Source: Hydractinia symbiolongicarpus (lineage: Eukaryota > Cnidaria > Hydrozoa > Anthoathecata > Hydractiniidae). From it: a stretch of DNA of 64,000 nt. Every line of letters begins with the position of its first letter. Positions within the stretch are counted from its first letter, which is position 1. The stretch covers positions 2,728,001 to 2,792,000 of the forward strand of contig NC_079889.1 of the NCBI RefSeq assembly GCF_029227915.1. The letters run 5' to 3'. Made by a program: the position numbers and the translations under genes. Shown piece by piece: positions 36,031 through 48,395 of this stretch. The notes under the pieces are model-generated. The model saw only the letters and a program-made list of their open reading frames with translations. It was not told the origin of the DNA and made no database searches.

Positions 36031-37304
36031 GACTGTGTTTAATTGTGTTCGCAGGGACAATCAGTGCTGACATTTGCATGTCATTACTTTACTAAATTGA
36101 TGTGCGAAATTTTGCAGAATTATTTATTTCTTGTTTCGGTATTCATTTTCTCCGTAACCCTTTTAAGAAATTTTTACAATAACAAAGCCAAAATGTGCAA
36201 AATTATGCAATTTCGCCGCATCCTGTTTCAAACGTAAAAAAAGCTGAGTATAGAGTAATGAAACTCTGCAATGACTGTCTATGCATATGAAAATATTATT
36301 ACTTAGTGATGATTAAACTGTTAATTAAATGGAAATGAAAGATAAAAAAATAAAGCAAGCCTTCTTTTTTTGCTTTTCTTCTTTTATCAGCCAGAGATAA
36401 ATGAACGATGTAGCGTAAAGTAGAAATTACTCGTAGGAAACTAGGGTAGATTCTTGAAAATGTTGATGTGACTATACTCAATTAAGACAAAAATTTAAAT
36501 GTGTGCGCTTTTATCATGTGTTCTTGACCTATACAGTAAATGCGACTTGTTTTTATGACAGAATTTCGCGGCATTAGGCCCCATCGAGGGGATCATGAAA
36601 TTTGTTGCAAACTGATTTTAACTACTTCACTTACTGTTTAACTACTTTCGGTGGAAAAAAGCTGTATGAGTTCAAGGAATCGTGAAATTTTTTAAAAACA
36701 GATTGAAAATTGCTACGAAATTCTAATGTCAATAATTTCTAAGAATTCTTTGTAAGTTCACGGGTTAAAATTTTCACGACATATTTTATTTTTAATAGTT
36801 GGGTGCGGTAACTGGAATGGCTGAGGAAAGAAGCCAACCATTTTTAAAATCATTTGAAGTACTTTGGGCAAATGTTAGAAATTTGTGTAACGCCAAAACT
36901 TATCCAGAGAGTTTTATTTCGAGCATTATCTACTTTTTAGCAACGTTTTAACAAATTTTAAAACAAATAAAACAGGGATTATAACAAAATCGAAAAACAT
37001 AATTTCTGTCTCGATATAAAAGCTTACCAACATCTTCCAAAGGTTCAACGGACCATCACAATGGCGCAGTGTATTTTCGTTTAAAATATCGTCTAATTTT
37101 ACGTGATGTTGTTAATAAATGTGTTGTTCTTACGAATTTATCTATCCTTGACGTCAAATGAAATAAAACAGATTGAAATATGCATACGCAAATCCAATAT
37201 TTCTATCTCAACAAAGTTATTATGACATTTTTATTTCCCTTTGTATTATTTGCCTATTTCGTTCTTTGGAAAAAAATTCCCCCACATAATCTCATAATTA
37301 TACT

Positions 37305-37386
37305 AAAAACCAGTGTGTTTGGGAGGGTATACTAAAAGCCAGTGTGTTTGGAAGGGTATACTAAAATCCAGTGTGTTTGGAAGGAG
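37305..37386. repeat. ~29-bp tandem repeat, 3 copies
   Basis: Three copies of CTAAAANCCAGTGTGTTTGG plus A/G-rich spacer. Confidence 0.85.
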
Positions 37387-38017
37387 GAATAGTGATATGC
37401 TTCTTTTCCACCAAAGAAAGGGATTGCTAAATGCTACGTCGGATCGAACATAGATGTTTCTAAATATAATATTAAAGCCACTGCATTGCAGTTATAATTT
37501 TATCAACAAAAAACTTTAAAACGAGTAGGCAACTAGAGACTACCTGAGACCAAAATAAAGCCAATTCTTTTAAAGTTGGGTAAACAAACCCTTTTCTTTC
37601 ATGCATGCATTAGCAAAATATCAAATGTTTGTACATACATTTGTTAAAACCAGTTTTATGTCGCTTAACTATGTTTGAGTGTCACTACAATTATGACAAA
37701 ACAAATTGTTGTTATAATAAACGGTTTTTTTCATAAGAAACATGTTTATAAGTAACCTACATGTAGAATCTTCAAAAATTAAGAAACTTATACTACTACA
37801 TTCTGTGTCTGTTTCTGGAATAAAACTAATTCTTACAATTAATTGAAGAAGATGTTACAATCATCACTAGGGAGAGACTTTGAAACGAAAAGTACTTTAT
37901 TTTTTATTTTAAAACTAACTAGTCCAAAAATTAAAGAAACATTTAGAACTAGCTATTTATTTGATATAAGAAACCCTTATTTTACTAGAAAAATGAAGAA
38001 ACTATGAAGGTTTTTGG

Positions 38018-38160
38018 AACTAAAAACATGTAATTTCAGCCTACAAATAAAAAACTTGTAGAACTAAAAGCATGGAATTTCAGCCTACAAATAAAAAACT
38101 TGTAGAACTATAAACATGGAATTTCAGCCTACAAATAAAAAACTTTTGGAACTAGACCCT
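38018..38160. repeat. ~48-bp tandem repeat, 3 copies
   Basis: Three copies with GGAATTTCAGCCTACAAATA followed by AAAAACTTGTAGAACTA-type sequence. Confidence 0.88.
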
Positions 38161-39832
38161 TTTAGGTTTCTTATAAAAAACGTGTAACTTATCCCTGTAC
38201 CAAATGACCTCAAATATTACGTGTAATCTTATTCTAATTTATGACATTTTAATCAATAAATCTAGCTAAGGAAGTGCTATTACCGGGTAGTTGTGGATCG
38301 ACTGAAAAAGACAAATTAAGAAATAATTAATAATCCTGGACAATGCGGACGGGAAATAGGACAACGAAATGCAATATCAACAACAGCAATACTAAGTAAT
38401 TCTTGAATCAGTATATGAGAAACCAAACGCTCTGAAACGGTTCAATCAAACACAGATTAAAAGTTAAAGCCTGAGTGTCGAGAAATATACTGCAAAATTT
38501 GGATAAATCTTCATAAATATTAATAACTTACACTCTATAAACGAAAAGACTAAAAAAAATCATAATTAAAATTAAATGTTAACAAGAATCCTAGAGCGTA
38601 CTAAATAGTAAATAAATGAAACATACCTACACTTGGAAGAGCGTGACATCTGCGACAAGCTCTAAAAGAAGGGAAGTATAATTTAAGTCATAATTTAAGT
38701 AATAACAATAATTTCTTAAATGCGCAAGACCGATAATCGTATTTCGGTAGTACCTTTCTATTGATATTAACAAAAATAGTTTCCTAATAAGACCACTGGT
38801 TTACTTTAAAGATGTTCACATGTGTTATCTTTAATTTGCAATCTATTAGAACGCAAATTTGGCTTGTATTATCGTCACACAAGGACAAGGTTATTGGGCG
38901 TATTCGAAATTGCGACGTAACTTTAACAAGTGTCCGTACACACAAATATATTTTGTTCCATAAGTTCCTGAATCATTTCAACATGTGTGCGAGTTGCTAC
39001 ACAGTGAGAAGAAACTTGAAGCATTTATACTTTCGCTTTGGCGTTTGATGATAACGAAGTAAAGAAATCCTATAAAAAATGACTGCTTTATTCATAGTGT
39101 TGTTTCCATGGTGTTGTTTCCATGGTGTTGTTAGACGTGCTTACTAATGCTAGTCGCTATGGAAAAGTAATGCATACGAAAGACAGACATAAGATAATCG
39201 ATTTTCAGTGATTTGTCGTCATGAATAATAAATTAGTATGAACGAAGATTTATTCTTGTTTCTACAAGCAATTTCAGAAATAATTAACCGTGATACAAAA
39301 CTTCTTTTTTCTTCACTTCACTTTTTAAAAGCGTATCTTCCAGTTGACGAACTTTTGAGTTTAACCTTATTCTGCGTATGAAAATAAATATAAACAAGAA
39401 AAGAAGAAGGATAGCCACATAATTTTTTTAGTGTAGCAAAAAGTTTAAGCAAGCAACCCCTAAATAATCCTACAAAAATATATTTAAAACTTTTTTTAAA
39501 ACTTTTCAATATAATGTTTGTAACCGTCTGGATAATGCAAACGGTTAACACATTCAGCAATAACTGATTAGCCAGTGTACCAAACATATCGGCTTTAGTC
39601 ATCGCACTGACCTCGCAAGCGCGGTCGGCACTAACAAAGAAAATCGTTAAAGAAATACTGATGTAAATGGTATTTTAAACTCCAGCCGATAAGAAATGTG
39701 TAGCTTAACTTAGTAAACTTTATACTTGAGCTGCAGTTTCATATTAAAATTATTATTAAATAAAAATATATTTCAATTTGTTCCACTATTGTCATTTTGA
39801 GAACATAGGCGAATTCGAAAACACAAAAATAC

Positions 39833-40275
39833 TATCTATATAATAATACGCCAGTTCCGTATCTCTGTGACAGGCAAAGTCGATATCGCCATTTTTCTTT
39901 GATCTTACCGAAATTTTCTTTGAAGTAACCGAAAAATGCATGTCTAATATGTTAAATTTTCTGACGTTACGGCGCGACACCAATAACACTACTTTAACGT
40001 CAATATCCTATATTAAATTAATGAAGCCATTACAGTGCACATAAAACTTTGAGGCCAAATAACTTGGAAACAAGGTGGTGACGTCAATGATTTTTCCCCG
40101 CGTGGGTAACTAGGGACCACCTAGGACCAATTTGGGTAATTTTCCTAAATATGGTCCCCGAATCCGTTTCAGAATGGACGGGTTGATGAAGTCATCAAAA
40201 AACCTTTAAACCCTAATATCTCTGCATCCGTTTGTCACAAGTACACTATCCTATACATTTTCTTGATCAGCGTTC
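39833..40275 (+). repeat. Dispersed repeat, copy 2 (see 3818-4245)
   Basis: Same orientation and order as the copy in intron 1 of the adenylate-kinase-like gene, with scattered substitutions. Flanks differ, so it is interspersed and not a segmental duplication. Confidence 0.8.
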
Positions 40276-40985
40276 TTAAAAGGTAAATAAAAAATAGGTT
40301 CTTAAAAGAGTATGGAAAAACAGCTAAAGTACAGCGTTGAGAGGAAAAAGAGAAGGAACTTGATGAACAATGTGAAAAATGCTTCCTTTTTATTCAATTT
40401 GTAAAAAGTAAGTGATGACAAGTTGTTGTGCGTGCAGCGATGCCTATATTAAAAGATTTTTCACCTTTGGTGTGTCATGCACAAGAAGTGATAGTATGTT
40501 GTTGCGGGTTTTAAAATTCATAGCGGAAAATACGTCACACATAAAATGGATATCGTGAACGTACTTGCCCGCTCAGTTTAAAGGTAAATGGACGTTATAT
40601 ACTAGGTTACAAATTATTAATTGTTAAATATTATTTAACGTTTTTTTGTTGGAAAAAAATCTTTTGTAAACACGTATACACAACTGATCATGCTGGGCAA
40701 ATAATTACGTTTGTCTTCGTATGTAGGTAAGATCAGAAACTGTTCTAAGATCAGAAACTGTTCTTCAAAGAATCAACAAAATCTAAGACGTGTCCAGGAG
40801 AATACGACTTCGCGTACATTTGTATCTGGTTTGAACAGTCAATGTATAGGTAATGTATCAGTTTGAAAAGAGAAGCATGTATAGGAATCTGTGCCAATGA
40901 ATTAATAAATCTAAATTTGTTGTAGGAAATTTATTGAAGAAGAAGATGGATAAAAAACGAAAAAATTAAGCTATGTGCATAGTCA

Positions 40986-41052
40986 TATCATCATCATCAT
41001 CCTCGGCTTAACGTCCGTTTTCCATGCTGGCATGGGTTGGACGGGGTATATT
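40986..41052 (-). mobile_element. Isolated RTE/SINE 3' tail
   Basis: Begins with ATC triplets, then CCTCGGCTTAACGTCC and TGGCATGGGTTGGACGG, the same tail as the RTE fragment at 5036-5100. Nothing of the coding region remains, so it is either an extreme 5' truncation or a SINE sharing that tail. Confidence 0.75.
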
Positions 41053-41086
41053 AATGATATAACCAGTGTTCATTCCTTTCAGGAAA

Positions 41087-42598
41087 AAAATTATGCAAAC
41101 GTACTTTTATCGATTTGAATGCCAAAAACGAGGCACCATTCATGTCCATCTCCTGGTTTGGCTAAAAATTTTCCCAGAAATGGACATAAAAAGGAATAAA
41201 ATGGACAATAGAGTCAACAAACCCCGTTGTCCGGATTTGCGAAAGTATAGACTGGATTTAAGTAATAAAAAGTTAAGAAAAATGTGAATGCACTTAAGTA
41301 GATTTTGAAAGAACGTGTTAATGTCATTTATGTAAAACGTAGAGGTGAAGACATTACAACCGTCAAATAAGAAGGTGCTGCATTCCTACGTTGAAGAACA
41401 GGAAAACCAAGTCACTAATACTGGAATCGTAAAGTTAAAGAATGACGAGGAAGCATTTGCAGGAAACCTACGCGCCTATATTGATACCATAATCGGCAGC
41501 TTGAAATGTCCAGGTTTGCTGCAGTATTTTATAATATAATAATTTTATAACATTCGTATATAATAATGTTAAGTAGTCGGTAAGAATGAATTAGATAATG
41601 ACACTGACAATATTTTACTTCACAGATATCAGATGGAAAAGACATGTTGTTGGGTTATGTCACTAAATTTGTGTGAATTATGTTTCGCTCTGTTCACAAG
41701 CAAACGAAGAACGTTTTTAAAAATGGTACTTGTGTTTTTAGACGAAGGTGGAAAGAACATCAAGGGATTTACCCTTGTTTGTAGATATTTGTTTAACCTC
41801 AAAGTGACAGAGCCCGAGATGGCAATGTAGATGGTTAACATAAAGGCAAGAAGTAATAATTTGAGTTAGAAATGAAACAGTTATTTTACGTGGATATTAT
41901 GATATTGCATGTTGTTGCAGATTGCGTAGACATCAAACATGTGTTAGCTTACATAGACAGGCCAGAGCACAGTGAAAACTTGTCACTATTAGATTATATT
42001 AAAAATTTTGATACTAGTAAAAAGGTATAGTATATGGTGTATTTCTTGTACACTGGTAAAAGTCCATGTTTACGTGGAAGGACAACATGAGGTATCCTTT
42101 CATTTAGCCACCAGTTAACAAACATTTTTGGAATATTTGGAGGCGCAAATAGCAAAGTTGTTCCTGTTTAGAACAGGTACATATCAATTTAAAGGTATGA
42201 AAAATATACCTTATAAACCTGTGAAAGGCAGGAAAATGTGTTCAATTTAAATTTGTGATTAACAATTCAATGCTTAATATTTTAAACTAAATAACACAGT
42301 TGGAAAAAGGATAAAAACGTAAAATTTGGGCAGGAAGCACTTAATGCAGAGCAGCTGCATTTCTTTTACTATGTCAAAATGCTTGTTGCAACTATGCATA
42401 AATGGAATCAAAGTAAGAACGACTCTTGCTGAAGTGCAGTATAGAGATAACAGTGAAGAAGACGAAGATGATGAATATGTATATGAAGATGCAATACCAT
42501 TTAGTAGTTCCGCAGACATAGGCATGACGAACTATAATGCTGAGGACGAACAGTTTACAACTCGTTGTTATAGCAACAAATTCAATTTTGCAGAATAA
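41087..42598 (+). pseudogene. Helitron Rep-domain remnants
   Basis: A frame at 41090-41287 has YRFECQKRGTIHVHLLVWL, the HUH endonuclease motif (His-Val-His) of Helitron Rep proteins. It is followed by short frames typical of the next Rep segments. LRAYIDTIIGSLKCP lies near 41470-41516, DGKDMLLGYVTKFV near 41632-41675, CRYLFNLKVTEPEMAM near 41780-41828, and LAYIDRPEHSENLSLLDYIK near 41945-42005. Pieces are interrupted by stops and possible relic introns. The 42326-42598 frame has an acidic tail of uncertain identity. The catalytic Tyr motif and the helicase are not found here, so the copy is inactive. Confidence 0.72.
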
Positions 42599-43400
42599 GT
42601 TTCAGTAAACGGTAACTATTAGACATGACACCGGATCGAGCACTTATTACAGGTAAACTGTCACACATGCGTATAGGCGTAATAGCCCTTTTCAAAAACA
42701 GCTTATCGCAACTTCAATTTAAATGAAAAAACACAAAACAGCCTGTTATTATAACCACAAGGTTACGGGTAAACTGTGTCACACACGAATAATAAGCGTA
42801 ATACCATTTTTCAAAGAAACTTTATCATAACGGTTTAAATAAAAACACAGAAGACCAGGCGCGGATTTAGACTAGATCAACCCTGTCACGCGACCTAATA
42901 AAAAATACCGAAACTTATGCATTTTATCAGGTAAGAATTAATTTATATATAAGTGGGAAAAATGTGCTGACTGGCTTGCTAGCTAGCTACCTCAATTTTT
43001 GGTGCTGATTTGGATCTCTTTGATTGGTACTGACTTTTTACTTGTTGGTACGGTATACAAGATTTAACTACAAATTTGCGAACAACTTTTAACTTCGACG
43101 TACAAAATTAACGTTCAAAATTAACGTACAAAATTAACGTACAAAATATATAACAACTCACTGTTGTATCACGTACAAATACTAACGCTGGATGCCGTCT
43201 CGCTAGCGTGCCCACTATTTGTTTTTATCTACATTGAACGTATACTTCCGTCGTTCTCTGGATGCACATGGGCAATTCGGGCTATTGGCCAATGTGACCT
43301 AGAAACATTCCTCTGTTTGAACAATTACTAAGTCCCAAACACGAAATTTTCGACTGTTTTGTAGCCATTTCTTTCTCCGAGTTAATATCGGCAAATACTC
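42599..43400. other. No gene; imperfect tandem repeats
   Basis: An imperfect tandem pair of about 115 bp at 42650-42860 shares GGTAAACTGTSACACA and GGCGTAATA-type blocks. A short AAAATTAACGTAC repeat lies at about 43098-43150. This region may include the 3' end of the neighbouring BEL/Pao element, but I could not find matching LTRs. Confidence 0.5.
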
Positions 43401-43512
43401 ACGTACTTATCTGCGCCAGAACATGCTTGTTGCGGCTTGCACCGATCACCACTTTTTTTGGCGATCCAAGCAGGAAATCGTCAATGTCGTCACTTATTGC
43501 TGTCTAAGGACA

Positions 43513-44168
43513 CTAACCTAACACTAATTTTATCATGGACTCCCATGTACCTCCCATCCATAGGTTAGCTGGAGGGTTAAACTTCCATTCAATTTTATAA
43601 TTGCTTAACATCTTTGTAACCTTCGACTGATCTAACTGGGATAGCGCTTCTTTCGGTTCGCGTTCTGCTCCAACAAAATTCGTACCGTTGTTACTCCTGA
43701 TAAACTTAACATTTCCTCGTCGACTATAGAATCTTAAGCAATCTGTGGATAGGTCGCCGGCTAATTCCAGATGAACGGCTCGTGTGGTCATGTGAAAATC
43801 GCACCATACCCTTTCGCTAGTACTGGTTTTGATCTAGTTTTTCTAGGTAGTTTAACCATGACCGGTCAAAGTAATCAAAACCGATATATGTAAATGGTTT
43901 TTCGCCAATCTCTCTTTTGGTAGGTCACTCATGTATGGTGCTTGATGCTTGACACGTTTCTAAGAATTTTTCGAGTTAGATTTTTTCCAGATATTATCCA
44001 ACTGCGCTGGCGGACATCTGCTAAGGTATGCTCTCTTCCGACATGTTGGTTAACTTCGTGCATATGTTTAATTACCAGTGCTGCTATTGGATGTTTCGGG
44101 CACAACATAATTTGATGCTTTACATTCTCTGGAAGTTCAGCTCTAATGAGACGTCCACGGACTCGCAT
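43513..44168 (-). pseudogene. BEL/Pao integrase remnants
   Basis: Two pieces. 44168-43929 has the HHCC-type zinc-binding region (KHMHEVNQHVGREHTLADVR, then an R-Q-x-x-W-I segment). 43791-43513 has the catalytic core start TTRAVHLELAGDLSTDC, the IRSNNGTNFVGAERE motif (second acidic residue changed from the usual SDNGTNF) and a NPPANLWMGGTWES end. About 140 bp between them is out of frame. It is not functional. Confidence 0.85.
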
Positions 44169-44611
44169 TAAAATATGATTTAAACGAGGCTAAAGTGGTA
44201 AGAAATAGCTACTTTTGGACACATCGTTTTTTTATCTTCAAGGATCGATATTCGTTAGGGTACGATTTTATCTGAGGGATATTGCAAACCTTTAATTCGG
44301 TATCTGAGATAATGGATGCTGTTAAGGTTGTAAAAGATTCTCTTGATGAGCAGCCTCGTTTCCATTTTAACTAATTTGACTTAAGTTTGATAATCTATCC
44401 GGTATGACGAATCAATTTTCTCCATGATGAGTAGTGATCCCATTTAATAACTGGGCAGATTAACCAATTGTGTCGTTAACCAATTGTGTTGTTGCAATGC
44501 TGACGGTATTTTCTGCGATTTCAGGTTTTATTGGCCAATCCTTATGCAGATTTCCAAAAAACTCAGGGCCTTTTATCCAACGGGATTCTGTAGTCAATCT
44601 TGCAAAGTTGA

Positions 44612-45850
44612 TTATCTGGTGCTACCGTCAGCAATGTTCAGCACACCAGTCCAACTGTTGATTTGTGTGTTTTCACGTATTTCGTTGACTCTGTGTGCAA
44701 TATACGAACTAAAACGAGAATTTTCATTACGGATATAGCTTAACACAGTTTGAGAATCACTCCAAAGACTGCTTCTATTTCCAATCTTGGTATCGTTAAT
44801 GCATTTTATTTCATTGGTGCGAGGCGAGACTTTCCCATAACGAAACTGCAATTAATTTCATTTTCATTTTCAGCTCTGAAATATGCTACTGCACCATATG
44901 CTTGTTTGATGAATCAGCAAGGATGTGCAGTTCAACGTTCTGTGAAATCCGTACCACCGTGGAATCTAAATGGTATCCATTTGTTTGAGATTTGTTTTCC
45001 ACTTGTTCCATCGTATTAAAAGGTCGTTGGGTCAAATCTTCATCCCAGTCAATTTTGCGTTTCCAAAGATCTTGCACGATCAACTTCGGTTCCAGGACGG
45101 TAAGAACTACTATTCCGAGGGGATCAAATATTGTGCTCACGAAGTTATGAATGAGGCAACTCCTTCAAGGCCGACTTGATTTGTAGAACGTCATTTTCTG
45201 TGTCCATAGTACACCCAGGGCTCTTTCGATAGGCAGCTTACTCAAATCGAGGTTGACGATTTTCTTTGATGATTCCAATGGCGGTAAAGCTTTCATGACT
45301 TCTCTATTATTTGATAGCCTTTTCTTCAGTCGAAAACTTCCTGTTTTAAGTAGCTTGGTGATTTGAGTGGTCGTGAAGATCGCTTTTGCAGTAGTCGGTT
45401 AAGAATTGAGAAAGTCAGCCATGTAGAAATCTCGTTTGAGTGCCTTGATAGCTTCGTTGCCGAAGTTTTTATTTTCGGCGATCGCTATTTTCTTTATCTT
45501 CCACTTGGAACAACAGGGCGAATCTGCCTTCCCGAAAAGGTGGACATTTTTATTTTGTCGATGTTGTTATTCCTCCAAACAAACCTAAGAGCATCTTGAT
45601 CTGCTGGTCGCACCGGCACTTGGTGAAACATCTGCTCGATGTCCGCCATTAAAGCATATCGTCCTTATCTAAAACGAAATTTAAGCCAACAAGATTATTT
45701 AACAGATCAGGACCTTGTAACAAATTATCATTCAAAGGAATATTTCCACATTTCGCTGCAGCATCGAAAACAACCCTACCTTTTCCTGGTTTATTAGGAT
45801 TGCTTACACCATGATGTGGTACGTAATTTGTTACTGGAGTTATTACTCCT
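44612..45850 (-). pseudogene. BEL/Pao reverse transcriptase and RNase H remnants
   Basis: Near 45835-45690 the minus strand reads VPHHGVSNPNKPGKGRVVFD, then a Leu/Asn-rich LQGPDLLNNL segment, the diagnostic start of Pao-clade RT. At 45140-44886 a connection segment begins STIFDPLGIV, and RNase H follows at 44851-44612 with WSDSQTVLSYIRNENSRF. The intervening palm is broken by many stops. Confidence 0.8.
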
Positions 45851-46110
45851 GCTTTTTCTAGGGTGAGTTTATTTGTATGACCTTTTAAGATATAGTCATT
45901 TATTGTTGCTTTATATCAGTCTGCTAATTGATTATTCCTTTTGAATTTAACAACTAACGATTTTAAACCTGACATTGCTAACGATCGATTATTTGGTAAA
46001 TGCGGTTCATCCGTTTTCCACAAGAGACCAACTTGGCATCTATTCCCATTTTTCATAGTTGTCGATTCTAATATGTCAATCGCTCCTTTCTCACCTTTCC
46101 AGCTTGGTTT

Positions 46111-47800
46111 TTACTGCAATAAAATCATTCGGTTCTCCAGATTTATGGTCAAGATGTAGAAGTAAGTGAGGAAAACCTGAACCGATAAGCATTGTGACGT
46201 CTTCGTTACGTGGACAGAAACTTTGCTATTTGGTAGGTTTAGATCTTTCACAATCCATGCATTTTCGGTTTTCGCATTTTCAGGGTGACTGTTGGATGAT
46301 AAACTGAATGATACCAACTTTGAATTAATACCTTCGGAATTTGACATGACGTTTGATAGCCAAGGGACTATTTTTTCCTGCTAGATTAAGTTTTTCGACG
46401 ATGTCTTGTCTGATGAATGTAGCAAGTGTCAAGCAATGCATTAGTCTCAATCGTTCTATTGCTATTTGATATTTTGACGGGTAAGACTTGTAGAAATGTT
46501 TTGTTGCATCGTCCTGAAGTGTGGCTGTTGGCATTTGCGTTTTCGTCCTTGTCTTGTCGCGGTTTTTCAATATACAATAAAGTTTTCTTCTACTACTGAA
46601 TCTTTCGCACTCCATTAATCGGCGGTTTCCAGAACAGAGCCAGCATGCACGTTGAGATGATTTATCCTGGTTAAATGAGTTGTTTTGTCTCTCTTAAAAT
46701 CTCGTGATTTGTTTCCCTTCCTATGATTTAACTCTTTCTCTGCAATAATATTTGCAATAAGATCAAAGTAACAATGTAGCTTTTATTCCAACCATTTTTC
46801 GAACTAGATGAGATCGATATATCCGTTGATGAGTTGTTTATTTCCTGAATGTTTAAAGAAATCTTGGCGAAGGTTATATGGTAGTCTGGCTATTGCTTTT
46901 TTAAAACATTTTCACTTGATTTCAGTGGTGTGTCATATTCCATTAATAAGAATCAGGCGTTGTTGATTTTCAGCTGTTGGTGGAAATGTCGTAAGTTGAC
47001 TCTGTCGCGAGGATTCAATTGTGGTTGGTCCAAAAAAGATTTAATATTTGGGTGAGTGACAACTAAAGGGTTGCCAAAGTGGCGTTTTAATGTTCTTAAA
47101 GCGGTAGGATAAACAAGTCACTGCAGCCGATAGATTCGACAAATTTCTTTACGTCCCCTTTAAGAACGCTCAGCAATCTATCCATGCGCATATGGTCATC
47201 AAATGTAACTTTAAGGTGTACTCGATTTCGAAAGTTTTCTATGAATTCTGGCCAGACCGATCTCCATGAAAACGACGTAATGGAGTTGCCGGAAGATGAC
47301 GTGATTCATTTTTTTGCTTCAGAGCCAATTGAGGACTGATAGATGGATGGTCGAAGTTTAATGCGGTTTCTTTACCTTCTATCGCGTCGTCGATGAGTTG
47401 ATCCACAGTTTCCTGTTTAACGCCTTCGGTAGATATATGAGTTTTGTCGTTTTCATGCTCACTCTGGTTAGGATTCCAACTTTGACCAACTTGGTCGTTT
47501 TTGTTAAATTGATCCTTCGAGCAATCGAATATTGCATCTTTGGTGGAACGGTTTTTCATCTGATGGTTGCTACTATAAAAAGGTGTGTAATTTATTTGAT
47601 AAAGATTTCTGGTGGAGAAGTCGTGGTTAGGTTGTCACAACGTTGGTTGAACGATACTACTTAGTTAGCACATTCCTCCTCGAAAAGTTGGTCCACTTCT
47701 GCTAATATCACCTTATGCTGCGCTTCCAACAGCTCACCCTCGATGTTTTCCTTTTCCATTTCTAACTCAACTTTTTGGATTTGTCAAACAAAACAATGTA
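46111..47800 (-). pseudogene. BEL/Pao Gag and protease remnants
   Basis: 46615-46325 covers a zinc-knuckle-to-protease region with LPTATLQDD-like and LLDT-like sequence (TNALLDTCYIHQTRHRRK in a neighbouring frame), matching the retropepsin-like segment of Pao elements. 47559-47239 and the Glu/Lys-rich coiled-coil-like stretch near 47790-47690 are Gag-like. All are fragmented by stops. Confidence 0.6.
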
Positions 47801-47830
47801 TAATTTTTTTCTTCAAAATGTTTTAAATTC

Positions 47831-48395
47831 GAGAATTTGGATAATAAAAGATAAAATTTGTTGAATTCAATATTAATCAAACAAAATATATCCTGTATAT
47901 ATCGTCCACAGGTTTTACAATCATGTATCGCCTGCTTAGTATGTTACTTGTTTAATAAAGATATCAAAAGCCCGCTTGATTAAATTTATATACGTATATT
48001 TATATATATCGCATAATTTGTGCTGAAATATTCAAATGCTAATATGTATTTATTGCTGAATTAATTTTTGTTTTTACTATTATACTAGCATACTATATAT
48101 ATGTGGAAATTATTATCTTACATTTTTTATTTATTAAGTTGTAAGTTAGTTACAATAACAATTGAGAATTAAGATACTCAATGATTTGTTTACCCCATTG
48201 TTCTCTGTTTTTAAGTCTTTCCGGCTAATGACGGAACTCTTCAAGCCGCAGGGCTTTTTGTTTTCTATTTAAAGTGTTTATGCAGAGCTATGATGTTTAT
48301 GAGAATGTTTTGTTTCTGGTATCAATGTCTAAAACACCTAAAATGTCTGCATACGAGGTTGTGTTTTGTTCCCGTTTAAGCCTATTTCAGGGTCC
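47831..48395. other. AT-rich spacer; possible LTR-like block
   Basis: No coding sequence. The part at about 48130-48290 resembles 35750-35970 (see that entry) and could be an LTR of the BEL/Pao element or of another family. Confidence 0.35.

Larger units (their letters stand above)
36031..39832. other. No gene; two short tandem repeats
   Basis: Holds a ~29-bp triple repeat (about 37305-37386, core CCAGTGTGTTTGG.AGGGTATA) and a ~48-bp triple repeat (about 38018-38160, core AATTTCAGCCTACAAATAAA). A 94-residue minus-strand frame at 39318-39602 and a 78-residue plus frame at 38812-39048 have no recognisable motifs. Confidence 0.5.
43400..47830 (-). mobile_element. Decayed BEL/Pao LTR retrotransposon
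   Basis: Minus-strand fragments follow the BEL/Pao order when read right to left: Gag-like (about 47800-47239), retropepsin-like (46615-46111), reverse transcriptase (about 45850-44886), RNase H (44851-44612), integrase zinc-binding (44168-43929) and integrase core (43791-43513). Every domain is split by stops and frameshifts. Paired LTRs were not recognised. It is an old, inactive copy. Confidence 0.85.

Noticed and set aside
39318-39602. 94-residue minus-strand frame with hydrophobic stretches
   Set aside because: ATG start but no motif, no neighbouring exons and low-complexity AT-rich composition; likely chance.
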